From contig JBBQXF010000085.1 in assembly GCA_038209965.1 (NCBI GenBank), positions 1-20,695 on the forward strand: a stretch of DNA of 20,695 nt, read 5' to 3'. The stretch comes from JALONO01 sp038209965. GTDB taxonomy: Bacteria; Bacteroidota; Bacteroidia; Cytophagales; Thermoflexibacteraceae. Of this stretch, positions 6,777 to 14,159 are shown piece after piece; the first letter of the stretch is position 1; the number at the start of each line of letters is the position of its first letter. The position numbers were made by a program, and so were the translations under genes. The notes beneath the pieces were generated by a model. It had not been told where the DNA came from and made no database searches. It saw only the letters and a program-made list of their open reading frames with translations.

Positions 6777-9700
6777 ATGCTTGAGATTTTTAGTAATGCT
6801 GGCTATGTTTATATTATCAGCGACGGATCTAATCAAGACCTATATAAAATAGGCAAAACCACCAAACTGCCCGCCGAGCGGGCCAAACAACAAAACAGCC
6901 CTTTTGCAGCATTAAAAGTGGAGTATTTTCGCCCTTTTTATGATCATCATAGCGCGGAAAAGAACATGCATCGTTGTTTTTCTGAGCAAAGAAAAGGGCA
7001 AAAAGAAGTTTTTGGCGTTACTTTAGCCTTGCTGACCGCACAACTTGACGAGCTGTACCGTATCGAGCTTGCGGCTTACAATGGAATTGAGGCAGTAATC
7101 ATACATACTGAAAAATCCTACACAATGACAGATAAGCAGACACAATACGAGGGCACAATCCAAGTGACCAATGGCGATAACCGTAAAGCCAATCAAATAA
7201 GTGTGATGTACCACCAGACAGCGGCTCAAAAAAAATTATCGGAGGCGATAGCAAAAAAGCCAAAAGACCAATTTAGCGGCATTATTTCCCTGCCTACCGG
7301 AGGCGGGAAGACCTTTACCGCAGTAGAATGGTTATTGCAGCATTGGTTGGCCGACGGCAAAAGAGTTCTGTGGATAGCCCATCGTGCGGAGCTGCTCAAC
7401 CAAGCATTCCATACTTTTCACAAGAACTGTTGGAGTAATTTACTAAATAACAAAAAAACAATTGATTATTTGCTAATTTCCGGCGAACATGAGCACATAA
7501 CCCAGCTTAAGCCTAAGCACGAACTAGTAATTGCCAGCGTAGCCAGTTTGCAGACCAACTTGTCAGTTTTGAACACGAAATGGATAGAACCTAATCAAGA
7601 CAGTGAGTTCATGCTAGTGATCGATGAAGCGCACCACGCCGTTGCCCCCACTTACCGAAAAATCATCAATGAACTTCGATCACGCATTTCCGGCTTGAAA
7701 ATCGTTGGCCTTACCGCTACCCCTTACCGCACCGAAGAGTTTAAACCCAAGAAACGTAAAAAGACAGATGAGGAGCAAAAGTTTGAATCAGTAGCACTTG
7801 GGAAAATTTTTACTGATAATATTTTGTTTAGTGTTTCTCTCCAAACTTTAATTGAACGGAAAATACTTTCTAAACCCCATTTTATTGATAAATTTACTGG
7901 AATTAACATCGACTTGCAATTGAGCGACGAGCAAGTGCGCAAAGCTGAACAGATGGATATCCTTGATCCCCAACTGGTTAAGTTGCTGAGTCATTTCGAT
8001 AGAAATAATTTTATCGTACAAGATTACTTGAGCAATCGCGTATATTACGGAAAAACGTTACTTTTTGCCATTAACCGCATCCACGCACTTGCCTTGTTTG
8101 ACATGTTCCAAAAAGAAGGGGTAAATTGCAAATATGTAATCTCGGGGGATGCTGAAAGTGCGAAGATTAATTTTCAAAAGATCGATGAATTCAGAAAGAA
8201 TGAATACGAACTATTGATCAACGTCAACATTCTGACCGAAGGAACCGATCTGCCTGATGTACAAACTGTCTTGCTTACCCGTCCCACTTCGTCTTCCGTC
8301 CTAATGATGCAAATGATTGGTCGAGCGCTGCGAGGGGAAAAAGCGGGCGGCACTACCGATGCAAATATTGTTGCCTATACTGACAAATTTAACCAGAGAA
8401 TTAGATTTGTCAGTCCAGAACAACTGTTCATTAGTGATAATACCGATTTTAACGATGATACTATTGAGACTAGGGCAAACGTGAAGCGGTTAATTACCCT
8501 TGCCCAGATTGAGGAGTTCAATAGAATTGCGCGTGGCTTGCTTAGCACGGATCACCAACTATTTGATCTGGACTTCATGGCCCGCGTACCGATTGGAAGT
8601 TATTTTTTAAAAGGCGAATCGATCGCCCACGTGTTGGTTTTCAACCACTTGAAAGAGTCCTTTGACAATCTAGTAAGAAATCTACCCGATTTTGTCTGGC
8701 AGTCACGGCCCGAGGCAAATGATTTTCCAGCTTTAGTAGAGCAGGCAATTAAAGAGTATTTTGATGGTTATGAAGAAACCTTGGGGTTTGACGACTATTA
8801 CATTGATCAATTACTTAGGTATTATGCGCAAGAAGGAAACATCCCTAAGTTCATCCCATTTGAAGATCGGGACAGTTTCGATATTGGTAAAGAGGCAGAT
8901 AACTTGGTCAAACTTGACTTGAGGCCACGCGAAGCGAACGATTTCAAAAATAACCTGTGGGACGACCACCCTGAGCACTGGCAATTATTTTTTGGGGTAG
9001 GCAATCAAGCAGTGTTCAGAAGAGAAATTGACAATGCGGTCAACCGTTTGCTGAACCCAGTCGAAGCAGCCTTCACATTGATAACACCCCAAGTAGATTT
9101 CGCCCAAAGGCAAAAAAAAGTCCAAAAACGCGAGTCGATCCCGCCCTCGTCTAACGACTCTCCTTACGAAACGGCGGCCACTATTGGCCATGAGGCCACT
9201 GCTATAACGCAAACTGTACAAACTAGCACTGAATTTACAGAGAGTGAATTTGCAGATAAAAATATTGAACCAGAAAAGATCATCCTGCGAGTGGAAAAGT
9301 CTTTGCGGCAGAAGGCGGAAAAATTAACTGTTGTATGTATGTACTCGCGAGCCCAATTTTATGCCAAAAAGGGTGACCCCATCTTTTTACTGAAAGTTGT
9401 TTACAACAGAAGTATTGAGGAAAAAAAACCAATCGCCTGTCCAGCCAATGGTTTCGTCAGACCGCTGCCCAATACAAACGATTTGTACAGTTTGGGCGAA
9501 CCTTATGGGGAAGTAACTCCAATTGATCACAAAATCGTAGATCCAGAAACGTTATTTTTATTTGCTTTTTATTATGATACTTATTTTGAAGCCTCATTCA
9601 GCCTAATTGACCAAGTAACCACTTACAACGATGTTGCGCACAAAACCCCCACAGCGGCGGCTAGAGTAGCAGTAAAAGATTTATTTGGCGATAAATCATT

Positions 9701-9788
9701 GAACGGCAGGGACTTCTGGCGGTACATCGATCCCAAAACCAAAGAAGAAAAACGGCTGGGCAGTCATCCAACTTACGCCAAAAGTTAG
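6777..9788 (+). CDS. T5orf172 (GIY-YIG-like) domain fused to a superfamily 2 helicase
   Basis: The 1003-residue protein is probably a DNA-acting translocase with a nuclease-like head. Residues 9-81 form a T5orf172/Mug113-type domain, a GIY-YIG relative: GYVYI (9-13), LYKIGKT (22-28), Arg35, the SAEKNMHRCF helix (59-68, with Glu61) and KEVFG (76-80). A superfamily 2 helicase follows: Walker A PTGGGKT (173-179), motif Ia around WIAHRAEL (199-206), DEAHH (283-287), TATP (313-316), EGTDLPDV (488-495) and motif VI QMIGRALRG (512-520). Residues from about 560 to 1003 are unassigned and include a polar linker near 775-830. Composition is clearly AT-richer than both neighbours, suggesting transfer. 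ATG at 6777 starts directly at the T5orf172 domain. Such fusions are plausible anti-phage or mobile-element proteins, but no partner gene is present and the function is unproven. Confidence 0.85.
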   Translation: MLEIFSNAGYVYIISDGSNQDLYKIGKTTKLPAERAKQQNSPFAALKVEYFRPFYDHHSAEKNMHRCFSEQRKGQKEVFGVTLALLTAQLDELYRIELAAYNGIEAVIIHTEKSYTMTDKQTQYEGTIQVTNGDNRKANQISVMYHQTAAQKKLSEAIAKKPKDQFSGIISLPTGGGKTFTAVEWLLQHWLADGKRVLWIAHRAELLNQAFHTFHKNCWSNLLNNKKTIDYLLISGEHEHITQLKPKHELVIASVASLQTNLSVLNTKWIEPNQDSEFMLVIDEAHHAVAPTYRKIINELRSRISGLKIVGLTATPYRTEEFKPKKRKKTDEEQKFESVALGKIFTDNILFSVSLQTLIERKILSKPHFIDKFTGINIDLQLSDEQVRKAEQMDILDPQLVKLLSHFDRNNFIVQDYLSNRVYYGKTLLFAINRIHALALFDMFQKEGVNCKYVISGDAESAKINFQKIDEFRKNEYELLINVNILTEGTDLPDVQTVLLTRPTSSSVLMMQMIGRALRGEKAGGTTDANIVAYTDKFNQRIRFVSPEQLFISDNTDFNDDTIETRANVKRLITLAQIEEFNRIARGLLSTDHQLFDLDFMARVPIGSYFLKGESIAHVLVFNHLKESFDNLVRNLPDFVWQSRPEANDFPALVEQAIKEYFDGYEETLGFDDYYIDQLLRYYAQEGNIPKFIPFEDRDSFDIGKEADNLVKLDLRPREANDFKNNLWDDHPEHWQLFFGVGNQAVFRREIDNAVNRLLNPVEAAFTLITPQVDFAQRQKKVQKRESIPPSSNDSPYETAATIGHEATAITQTVQTSTEFTESEFADKNIEPEKIILRVEKSLRQKAEKLTVVCMYSRAQFYAKKGDPIFLLKVVYNRSIEEKKPIACPANGFVRPLPNTNDLYSLGEPYGEVTPIDHKIVDPETLFLFAFYYDTYFEASFSLIDQVTTYNDVAHKTPTAAARVAVKDLFGDKSLNGRDFWRYIDPKTKEEKRLGSHPTYAKS

Positions 9789-9798
9789 GGCTGCATTG
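9786..9798 (+). repeat. Right copy of imperfect direct repeat bounding the helicase gene
   Basis: TAGGGCTGCATTG includes the helicase stop codon. It is the partner of the 6682-6698 repeat. See the caution given there. Confidence 0.25.
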
Positions 9799-9817
9799 AT
9801 CCCGCTGGCCCCCAAAT

Positions 9818-9846
9818 AAAAAAGGCACTGAAACAGTGCCTTTTTT
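9818..9846. terminator. Strong bidirectional intrinsic terminator
   Basis: AAAAAAGGCACTG-AAA-CAGTGCCTTTTTT is a perfect 13-bp stem with a 3-nt loop, flanked by A and T tracts so that it can act on either strand. It lies 30 nt after the helicase stop and ends that transcript. Minus-strand transcripts from the hydrolase gene beyond could also stop here. Confidence 0.9.
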
Positions 9847-10010
9847 ACGACCTCATCATTTCTAACCAAAACTAGAAAAATCTTTTCAAATCACCACGTG
9901 ACGCAAGCTGGGCTGTTTTGTCGGGTCATTTGCGACTTCACTTATTACACAACAAAAGTAATGCTTGATCCAATTGATCAAAACCCAACTTCGGCCAAGC
10001 ACCAAAAACG

Positions 10011-10085
10011 GGTGGCAACTACCAAAAAATGGGTGGTTAGCTGTTTTGGGGGCGGCTGCGCCGGTTGGGCCTTTGGTGGCAACTA
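10011..10085 (+). repeat. Direct repeat pair GGTGGCAACTA
   Basis: Identical 11-nt copies occur at 10011-10021 and 10075-10085. The first lies within a tandem near-duplication of ACCAAAAA...GGGTGG (10001-10040). No function is evident. Confidence 0.5.
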
Positions 10086-10098
10086 GGCCAAACCAACA

Positions 10099-10141
10099 CC
10101 AGACCCGACTGCCCCACAATCGGTGGCACAGTCGGGTCTGG
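10099..10141. terminator. Perfect 13-bp hairpin, probable terminator of the hydrolase gene
   Basis: CCAGACCCGACTG (10099-10111) and CAGTCGGGTCTGG (10129-10141) are exact inverse complements around a 17-nt loop. Inside the loop CCAC and GTGG can add a smaller stem. It lies 28 nt past the minus-strand hydrolase stop. Neither side has a good T tract, so it is not a classical intrinsic terminator. It could end or stabilise the mRNA, or belong to an unrecognised RNA element. Confidence 0.5.
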
Positions 10142-10169
10142 CAAAATTGAACGCGGTTGGTAGCTTGGC

Positions 10170-11285
10170 TCAATAGTCTTGGCACTTAAATTCGCTCTGG
10201 TTCAAGATATGGCTGACCGAGTTGGCCAAAAACCAAGAATCAAAACGGTTGGCATGGTGGAGGGAAATCACCGTGCGTTGCTTGTCCACGTAACGGATCA
10301 GCATGGGAGTAGCCCCTTGCCAGTAGCCTTTGTGGTAAATGATCCGGCTGCCATCGTGATCGTTGGTCAAGCGCCAGCCGTAGCCATAGTTGAATTTTTG
10401 ATCATTGGCGGTGCTGCCCTGCTGGAAAGCCTCCGCCAAAGTGGACTGCTTGACCAACTGCTCCGTGTAGAGGGCCTGATCCCACAGGAACATATCATCA
10501 ACGGTGGAGAAAACACCCTTGTCGCCCAGCACACCATCGCGGATTTCCTTCTCCCGCAACCGACTCAACTGTTTGTCCGAACTGTAGAAAAAGGTATTTT
10601 TCATCCCAATCCGGTGAAAAATATACTCTTGAACGAAATCGGTAAACTTTTGCCCTGTTACGTTTTCGATGATCAGGGGCAGCAGGGCATAGCCGGTATT
10701 GCTGTAATGGTGGCGGGCCCCCGGGGTAAATTCCAAGGAAATTCTGCCTTTGGCCAGCATCATCAACAAATCTTGGTTGCTCAGTTCCCGGGTACCGTTC
10801 AGATATTTCTTGAATGCCTTGGGGCGGTTCAGGTAGTCCGGCAAGCCGGAAGTGTGGTTCAGCAAATGGCGAATTGTGATGCCCTTGTATTTGAGCGAAG
10901 GCAAGAAAGTGCGTATGTCATCATCATAATGGATCACTCCTTTATCAATGAGGATCAGAGTGGCCACGGCGGTAAATGGCTTGGACACCGAGGCCAGTTG
11001 CATTGCTGAATATTCGGTAAAAGCTGGATAGGGAGCCACTTTGGAATATCCCATCGCCTTTTTGAACACTACCCGCCCAGCATCGCCGACCAAAACCACC
11101 CCGTGGTAGCGGCCTGAACCATAAATGCTGTCCATGAGCAGGTTCAACATGCTTACTTGATAATCGCGGCGGCATTGGCTGTTCAGATCCAAGTCGTGGC
11201 CGGCCATTGCTACTTGGTTTGCTTTGTAACTTGCCGCGAGAAGAACGACTGTGCAGAAAAATGCCCCTAAAAAAGTCTTCTTCAT
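10170..11285 (-). CDS. Exported serine hydrolase, beta-lactamase class C fold
   Basis: This is a member of the beta-lactamase-related family (class C/AmpC-like, D-aminopeptidase and EstB relatives), probably a periplasmic peptidase or esterase. The 371-residue protein starts with a hydrophobic signal segment (MKKTFLGAFFCTVVLLAAS). The catalytic triad motifs are in the right order: Ser99-Val-Ser-Lys102 (SxxK), Tyr194-Ser-Asn196 (YxN) and His318-Lys-Gly320 (KTG equivalent). The family segments LLNHTSGLPDY (141-151) and FTPGARHHYSN (186-196) are also present. It stands alone on the minus strand, convergent with the helicase gene and 119 nt downstream of the DUF4159 gene. Real beta-lactamase activity cannot be assumed, because most proteins with HxG in the third motif act on other substrates. 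Confidence 0.9.
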   Translation of the reverse strand: MKKTFLGAFFCTVVLLAASYKANQVAMAGHDLDLNSQCRRDYQVSMLNLLMDSIYGSGRYHGVVLVGDAGRVVFKKAMGYSKVAPYPAFTEYSAMQLASVSKPFTAVATLILIDKGVIHYDDDIRTFLPSLKYKGITIRHLLNHTSGLPDYLNRPKAFKKYLNGTRELSNQDLLMMLAKGRISLEFTPGARHHYSNTGYALLPLIIENVTGQKFTDFVQEYIFHRIGMKNTFFYSSDKQLSRLREKEIRDGVLGDKGVFSTVDDMFLWDQALYTEQLVKQSTLAEAFQQGSTANDQKFNYGYGWRLTNDHDGSRIIYHKGYWQGATPMLIRYVDKQRTVISLHHANRFDSWFLANSVSHILNQSEFKCQDY

Positions 11286-11399
11286 GTCAAATTTGAGCTA
11301 GATAAATAAAACTATCCTTAAATTTTGGTCGTCTAGGGGTTAAAAAAGTGTAATTTCCATAAAATAATTGAATATCTATTTCGTTTGAATGGATTTTCC

Positions 11400-11407
11400 C
11401 AAATTTA
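11400..11407 (-). promoter_or_regulatory. Candidate -7 box for the hydrolase gene
   Basis: TAAATTTG on the minus strand matches TAnnTTTG and overlaps the TAA stop of the DUF4159 gene. It would give a leader of about 108 nt. No -33 TTTG was found at the expected distance, so confidence is low. Confidence 0.25.
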
Positions 11408-12067
11408 GTTCTGGGTAAACGCGAATGTGATCAGGTTGGCGCCCATCCGCAGGGCTTGCATGCGCTTCTCTTCGGGGTCATTATAGATGCTCTGATCTTC
11501 CCAACCGTTGCCCAGATCGGACTCGAAGCTGTAATACACCACCAAACGACCTTCATACACAATTCCAAACCCCTGTGCTGGCTTACCGTCGTGTTCGTGG
11601 ATTTTGGGTAATCCATCGGTGAATTTATATTTTTGGTGATAAACTGGGTGGCTAAACGGCAATTCGACAAAATCGGCTTCGGGAAACACCTTCTTCATTT
11701 CTTTACGGATAAACTTGTCTAGGCCATAATTGTCGTCAATGTGCAAAAACCCGCCGGCAATCAGGTACTTGCGCAGGTTTTGGGCTTCGGCATCCGAAAA
11801 AACCACGTTGCCGTGGCCAGTCATGTGGACAAACGGGTAGCCGAACAGTTCGGGGCTGCCCGGTTCCACCACTTCCTCTTCCTCCTCGAGGTTCATGCCC
11901 AACTGCTGGTTGCAGAAAGTAATCAGGTTGGTGAGGGAGGTTTTGTTGGCATACCAATCCCCGCCGCCATTGTATTTGAGTTTGGCAATTCTAATGGCCC
12001 GTTCTTGCGCCCAGAGCGGTGAGCCCAAGAAAGCACAAAAAATCAACAATAGCAATCCATTTTTCAT
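11405..12067 (-). CDS. DUF4159 domain protein, exported
   Basis: The 220-residue protein begins with a clear signal peptide (hydrophobic residues 4-17, likely cleavage after PLWAQ). The rest is a DUF4159 domain, a glutamine-amidotransferase-like Rossmann fold of unknown function that is common in Bacteroidota. Typical marks are FVHMTGHGNV, a GGFLHIDD segment with GGF followed by an acidic pair, and LPFSHPVYH. A stretch of five glutamates follows GMNLE near residue 60. ATG at 12067 is chosen because it starts the signal peptide; an in-frame upstream start would bury it. It lies 219 nt after ruvA on the same strand, so it may have its own promoter. A biochemical role cannot be given. Confidence 0.88.
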   Translation of the reverse strand: MKNGLLLLIFCAFLGSPLWAQERAIRIAKLKYNGGGDWYANKTSLTNLITFCNQQLGMNLEEEEEVVEPGSPELFGYPFVHMTGHGNVVFSDAEAQNLRKYLIAGGFLHIDDNYGLDKFIRKEMKKVFPEADFVELPFSHPVYHQKYKFTDGLPKIHEHDGKPAQGFGIVYEGRLVVYYSFESDLGNGWEDQSIYNDPEEKRMQALRMGANLITFAFTQN

Positions 12068-12286
12068 AAAGCTGGTTTGGAATATGGTTAAAACGATTTT
12101 ATGGGCAATAAAAATCAAGTCAGCGCGCCTATGTCATCAACCCTCTACCAGACCCAGTTGACCGAAAGTATTCATTCAGCCAAGAACTGTCTCGGGGATT
12201 TGCTCGCTGGCTTGCCCGATTGGGACGACCTGACATTTTCCGTTGGCAATTCAACGGCAAGGTCACCTTCAACTCGAAAAGGAGAC

Positions 12287-12886
12287 TCACCCACCTTTCA
12301 GCGCCTGCTTGATCAGATCCTCCAGTGCAATTCCGGGGCCCGATTTTTTTACAATGGCAGCAATGCTCTTTTCGGCCTGCGCCCGGGCCAATCCCATCAT
12401 TACCAAGGCGTTGAGCGCTTCCGACTGGACGGCACTGGAGGCCAGTGGCAGTAGGTTTTTGCCGAGCGAAGCATCTAGCAGGCCGTCTTTTTTGATCTTG
12501 TCTTTCAGTTCCAAGATGAGCCGCTGAGCAGTTTTGGCCCCGATCCCCTTGATGCCTTGGATCGTTCGCACATCCTCGCGCACAATGGCTTCTTTGACCT
12601 CTTGGGCCGAAAGCGAGGAGAGGACCATCATGGCGGTGCCAGGACCCACTCCCGAAATCCCAATCAGCAAAAGGAATAGTTTTTTGTCTTCCTGATCCAA
12701 AAATCCGTAAAGGGTGTGCGCATCCTCCTTGACGTGCAAGTAGGTATAAAGCGTGCAGGTTTCAGCAAGCTTGAGCAACGAAAAAGCCGATAGAGGGATC
12801 CGGATCTCGTAACCCACGCCACCAGCCTCAATCACCGCCAGGGCGGGTTCTTTGTAGGTCAGTTTGCCGCTGATGTAAGCGTACAT
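12287..12886 (-). CDS. ruvA: Holliday junction branch migration protein RuvA
   Basis: RuvA binds four-way DNA junctions as a tetramer and loads the RuvB motor, allowing branch migration in recombinational repair. The 199-residue protein has the usual three parts: an OB-fold N-terminal domain (starting MYAYISGKL, with VGYEI near 24-28), two helix-hairpin-helix motifs (IGISGVGPGTA around 75-85 and IKGIGAKTAQRL around 112-123), and a C-terminal three-helix RuvB-binding domain (about 150-199). The ATG at 12886 matches the family start; a TTG two codons upstream is not needed. The SlyD-like isomerase gene lies 24 nt upstream, so the two are likely one transcript. In many Bacteroidota ruvA precedes the gliding/secretion gene sprA; that arrangement is not seen here. 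Confidence 0.96.
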   Translation of the reverse strand: MYAYISGKLTYKEPALAVIEAGGVGYEIRIPLSAFSLLKLAETCTLYTYLHVKEDAHTLYGFLDQEDKKLFLLLIGISGVGPGTAMMVLSSLSAQEVKEAIVREDVRTIQGIKGIGAKTAQRLILELKDKIKKDGLLDASLGKNLLPLASSAVQSEALNALVMMGLARAQAEKSIAAIVKKSGPGIALEDLIKQALKGG

Positions 12887-12910
12887 AGGCAATCGAGAAA
12901 TGGGTTAACC

Positions 12911-13345
12911 TCAAGAAATTTCCAACAGTTCGATCTCAAATACCAAGGTTTGGCCCGCCATTGGATGGTTACCGTCCAGCGTGACCCCCTTCTCGGCCAC
13001 GTTGGTGACCACCACCGGGAACTTGGATCCGTCCTGCAAAGTGAGCATTAATTGATCGCCAAGGTTGGGAGATACATGGTCGGGGAAATCGGTGTTGGCA
13101 AACTCAACAATGAAATCTGGGTTGACCGGCCCGTATGCCTCATCGGGGGTGAGCGTGACCAATTTGGCTTCTTTGAGGTTCATGCCCATCACGGCTTGCT
13201 CGAAGCCTGGGATCATTTGCCCAGTGCCGATGGTGAAGGAAAGCGGTTCCCGGCTCACCGAGGAGTCGAATACCTGCCCGTTGATAAATCTTCCGGTGTA
13301 ATGAACGGTCACGATGTCACCGTGATTGGCCTGTAATTTTGACAT
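12911..13345 (-). CDS. FKBP-type peptidyl-prolyl isomerase, SlyD-like
   Basis: This is a cytoplasmic prolyl cis-trans isomerase with chaperone activity. The 144-residue protein has the FKBP core split by the IF (insert-in-flap) domain, as in SlyD. The N-terminal FKBP strand is VTVHYTGR (12-19) with NGQVFDSS (22-29); the active-site loop is IGTGQMIPGFEQA (39-51); the IF domain runs from about 67 to 122; the closing segment LDGNHPMAGQTLVF (123-136) is the SlyD hallmark. The histidine-rich metal-binding tail of E. coli SlyD is absent, which is normal outside proteobacteria. There is no signal peptide. It probably forms an operon with ruvA, 24 nt downstream. Confidence 0.93.
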   Translation of the reverse strand: MSKLQANHGDIVTVHYTGRFINGQVFDSSVSREPLSFTIGTGQMIPGFEQAVMGMNLKEAKLVTLTPDEAYGPVNPDFIVEFANTDFPDHVSPNLGDQLMLTLQDGSKFPVVVTNVAEKGVTLDGNHPMAGQTLVFEIELLEIS

Positions 13346-13387
13346 GAGAACTAGTGATTGATGATGATGAACATTGAAAAATGCCTA

Positions 13388-13400
13388 GCAAATTGTTTGC
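13388..13400. promoter_or_regulatory. Inverted repeat GCAAA-TTG-TTTGC in divergent promoter region
   Basis: A perfect 5-bp inverted repeat with a 3-nt spacer lies between the divergent isomerase and CpeT-like genes. It overlaps the proposed -33 element of the CpeT-like gene. It could be an operator, or merely the overlap of two promoters of opposite orientation. Confidence 0.25.
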
Positions 13401-13424
13401 AAAGCAAATTAAGCATTAAATTTG
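13396..13424 (+). promoter_or_regulatory. Promoter of the CpeT-like gene
   Basis: TTTG (13396-13399) and TAAATTTG (13417-13424) match the Bacteroidota -33/-7 consensus with a 17-nt spacer (or 21 nt counting from the TTG at 13393). The start would be near 13431, with a leader of about 22 nt. This is the best promoter match in the window. Confidence 0.5.
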
Positions 13425-13452
13425 CGATTATGCGCTGTACAATCCCAATAAA

Positions 13453-14082
13453 ATGAAAAAACAAAGTTTAATAATCTTGCTTGTATCGCTGCTGGCAATG
13501 ATGAGCACAAAAATGGAAGAACACCCGATTGAACTTTTTAAACAATACATGGTAGGTGATTTTGACAATAGCCATCAAATTGCCCAAGAAAAGCGCGATG
13601 GCAAGCAAATACACCCATATGCCAAGCATATTAATCGCCGGGCTGAAGCAAAAATAAAAAATCTGCCCGATAAAGTAAATGGTTTTTATATTTTGGAAGA
13701 AAGTTATTACAAATATGAAGGGCAGGACACCATCGTGAAGCCTTACTTGTTTTTCTTTGAACAATTGCCCAACCAGAAGATCCGGCTCCACGCCCTTCAG
13801 TTGCCCAAAGATATGCCGGTAAAAGATATTCGCAATAACAATCCCGCGCTGTCATTTGATTATTTGACCTTGCAAGCCTCGCCAACGTTTAAACCAGCCG
13901 ACTACACCCAAACTGAACGGGGATTTTATGTCAAAGCCCCCAATCTTTTTCCCGGCGGATCATTTACGTTGGAGGAAACTATTGGCAAAGTACAACTCGA
14001 GGTGATGGAAACGCTCATCCGGGACGGCAAGCAGATCACGCCCTACAACACGCCATTGATTTATGATCGGCTCGAACGGTAA
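13453..14082 (+). CDS. CpeT/CpcT-family protein, secreted
   Basis: The 209-residue protein resembles the CpeT/CpcT family (formerly DUF1001). In cyanobacteria these are lyases or chaperones that attach bilins to phycobiliproteins, but many members occur in non-photosynthetic bacteria with no known role. Visible family-like features are the opening helix followed by MVGDFDNSHQI (33-43), then YILEESYYKY (79-88) and PYLFFFEQL (97-105), which correspond to the family's barrel strands. An N-terminal hydrophobic segment (residues 5-17) looks like a signal peptide, so the mature protein is likely periplasmic or surface-exposed. Base composition is lower in GC than the flanking genes. It has its own promoter and diverges from the isomerase-ruvA unit. 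Family assignment is moderately sure; a lyase function is not supported. Confidence 0.65.
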   Translation: MKKQSLIILLVSLLAMMSTKMEEHPIELFKQYMVGDFDNSHQIAQEKRDGKQIHPYAKHINRRAEAKIKNLPDKVNGFYILEESYYKYEGQDTIVKPYLFFFEQLPNQKIRLHALQLPKDMPVKDIRNNNPALSFDYLTLQASPTFKPADYTQTERGFYVKAPNLFPGGSFTLEETIGKVQLEVMETLIRDGKQITPYNTPLIYDRLER

Positions 14083-14097
14083 TTTGAAAAAACGCAC

Positions 14098-14105
14098 TAG
14101 ATTTG
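14098..14105 (+). promoter_or_regulatory. Candidate -7 box for the response regulator
   Basis: TAGATTTG matches TAnnTTTG exactly, 55 nt before the TTG start. A TTTG lies 11 nt upstream of it, too close for a normal -33 element, so the upstream half is uncertain. Confidence 0.35.
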
Positions 14106-14159
14106 AGCGTTTAATTGTGATAGTGTTGATTTCCTATTTCTAAACAACCCGAATTCACC

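Larger units (their letters stand above)
9847..10169. other. Gene-free intergenic stretch with short repeats
   Basis: No convincing gene is seen between the helicase terminator and the convergent hydrolase gene. Short open frames on both strands have no recognisable protein features. The stretch holds two adjacent near-copies of about 20 nt starting ACCAAAAA (10001 and 10021), the 11-nt direct repeat GGTGGCAACTA at 10011-10021 and 10075-10085, and the long hairpin at 10099-10141. It could be decayed accessory DNA or a non-coding element; the sequence does not decide. Confidence 0.5.

Noticed and set aside
9886..10185. 99-codon minus-strand frame and two roughly 60-codon plus-strand frames in the gap after the helicase
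   Set aside because: They overlap one another and the hydrolase end, have unusual Cys/Trp-rich composition, and lack a recognisable domain or start signal.
10179..11009. 276-codon open frame opposite the serine hydrolase
   Set aside because: The minus-strand protein has all three catalytic motifs in order; the plus-strand reading has none.
10170..11285. Antibiotic-resistance beta-lactamase
   Set aside because: The fold is shared by many peptidases and esterases. The third motif is HKG and not KTG, and there is no ampR-like regulator.
12101..12454. 117-codon plus-strand frame overlapping ruvA
   Set aside because: Over half of it is antisense to ruvA. The remainder shows no family features.
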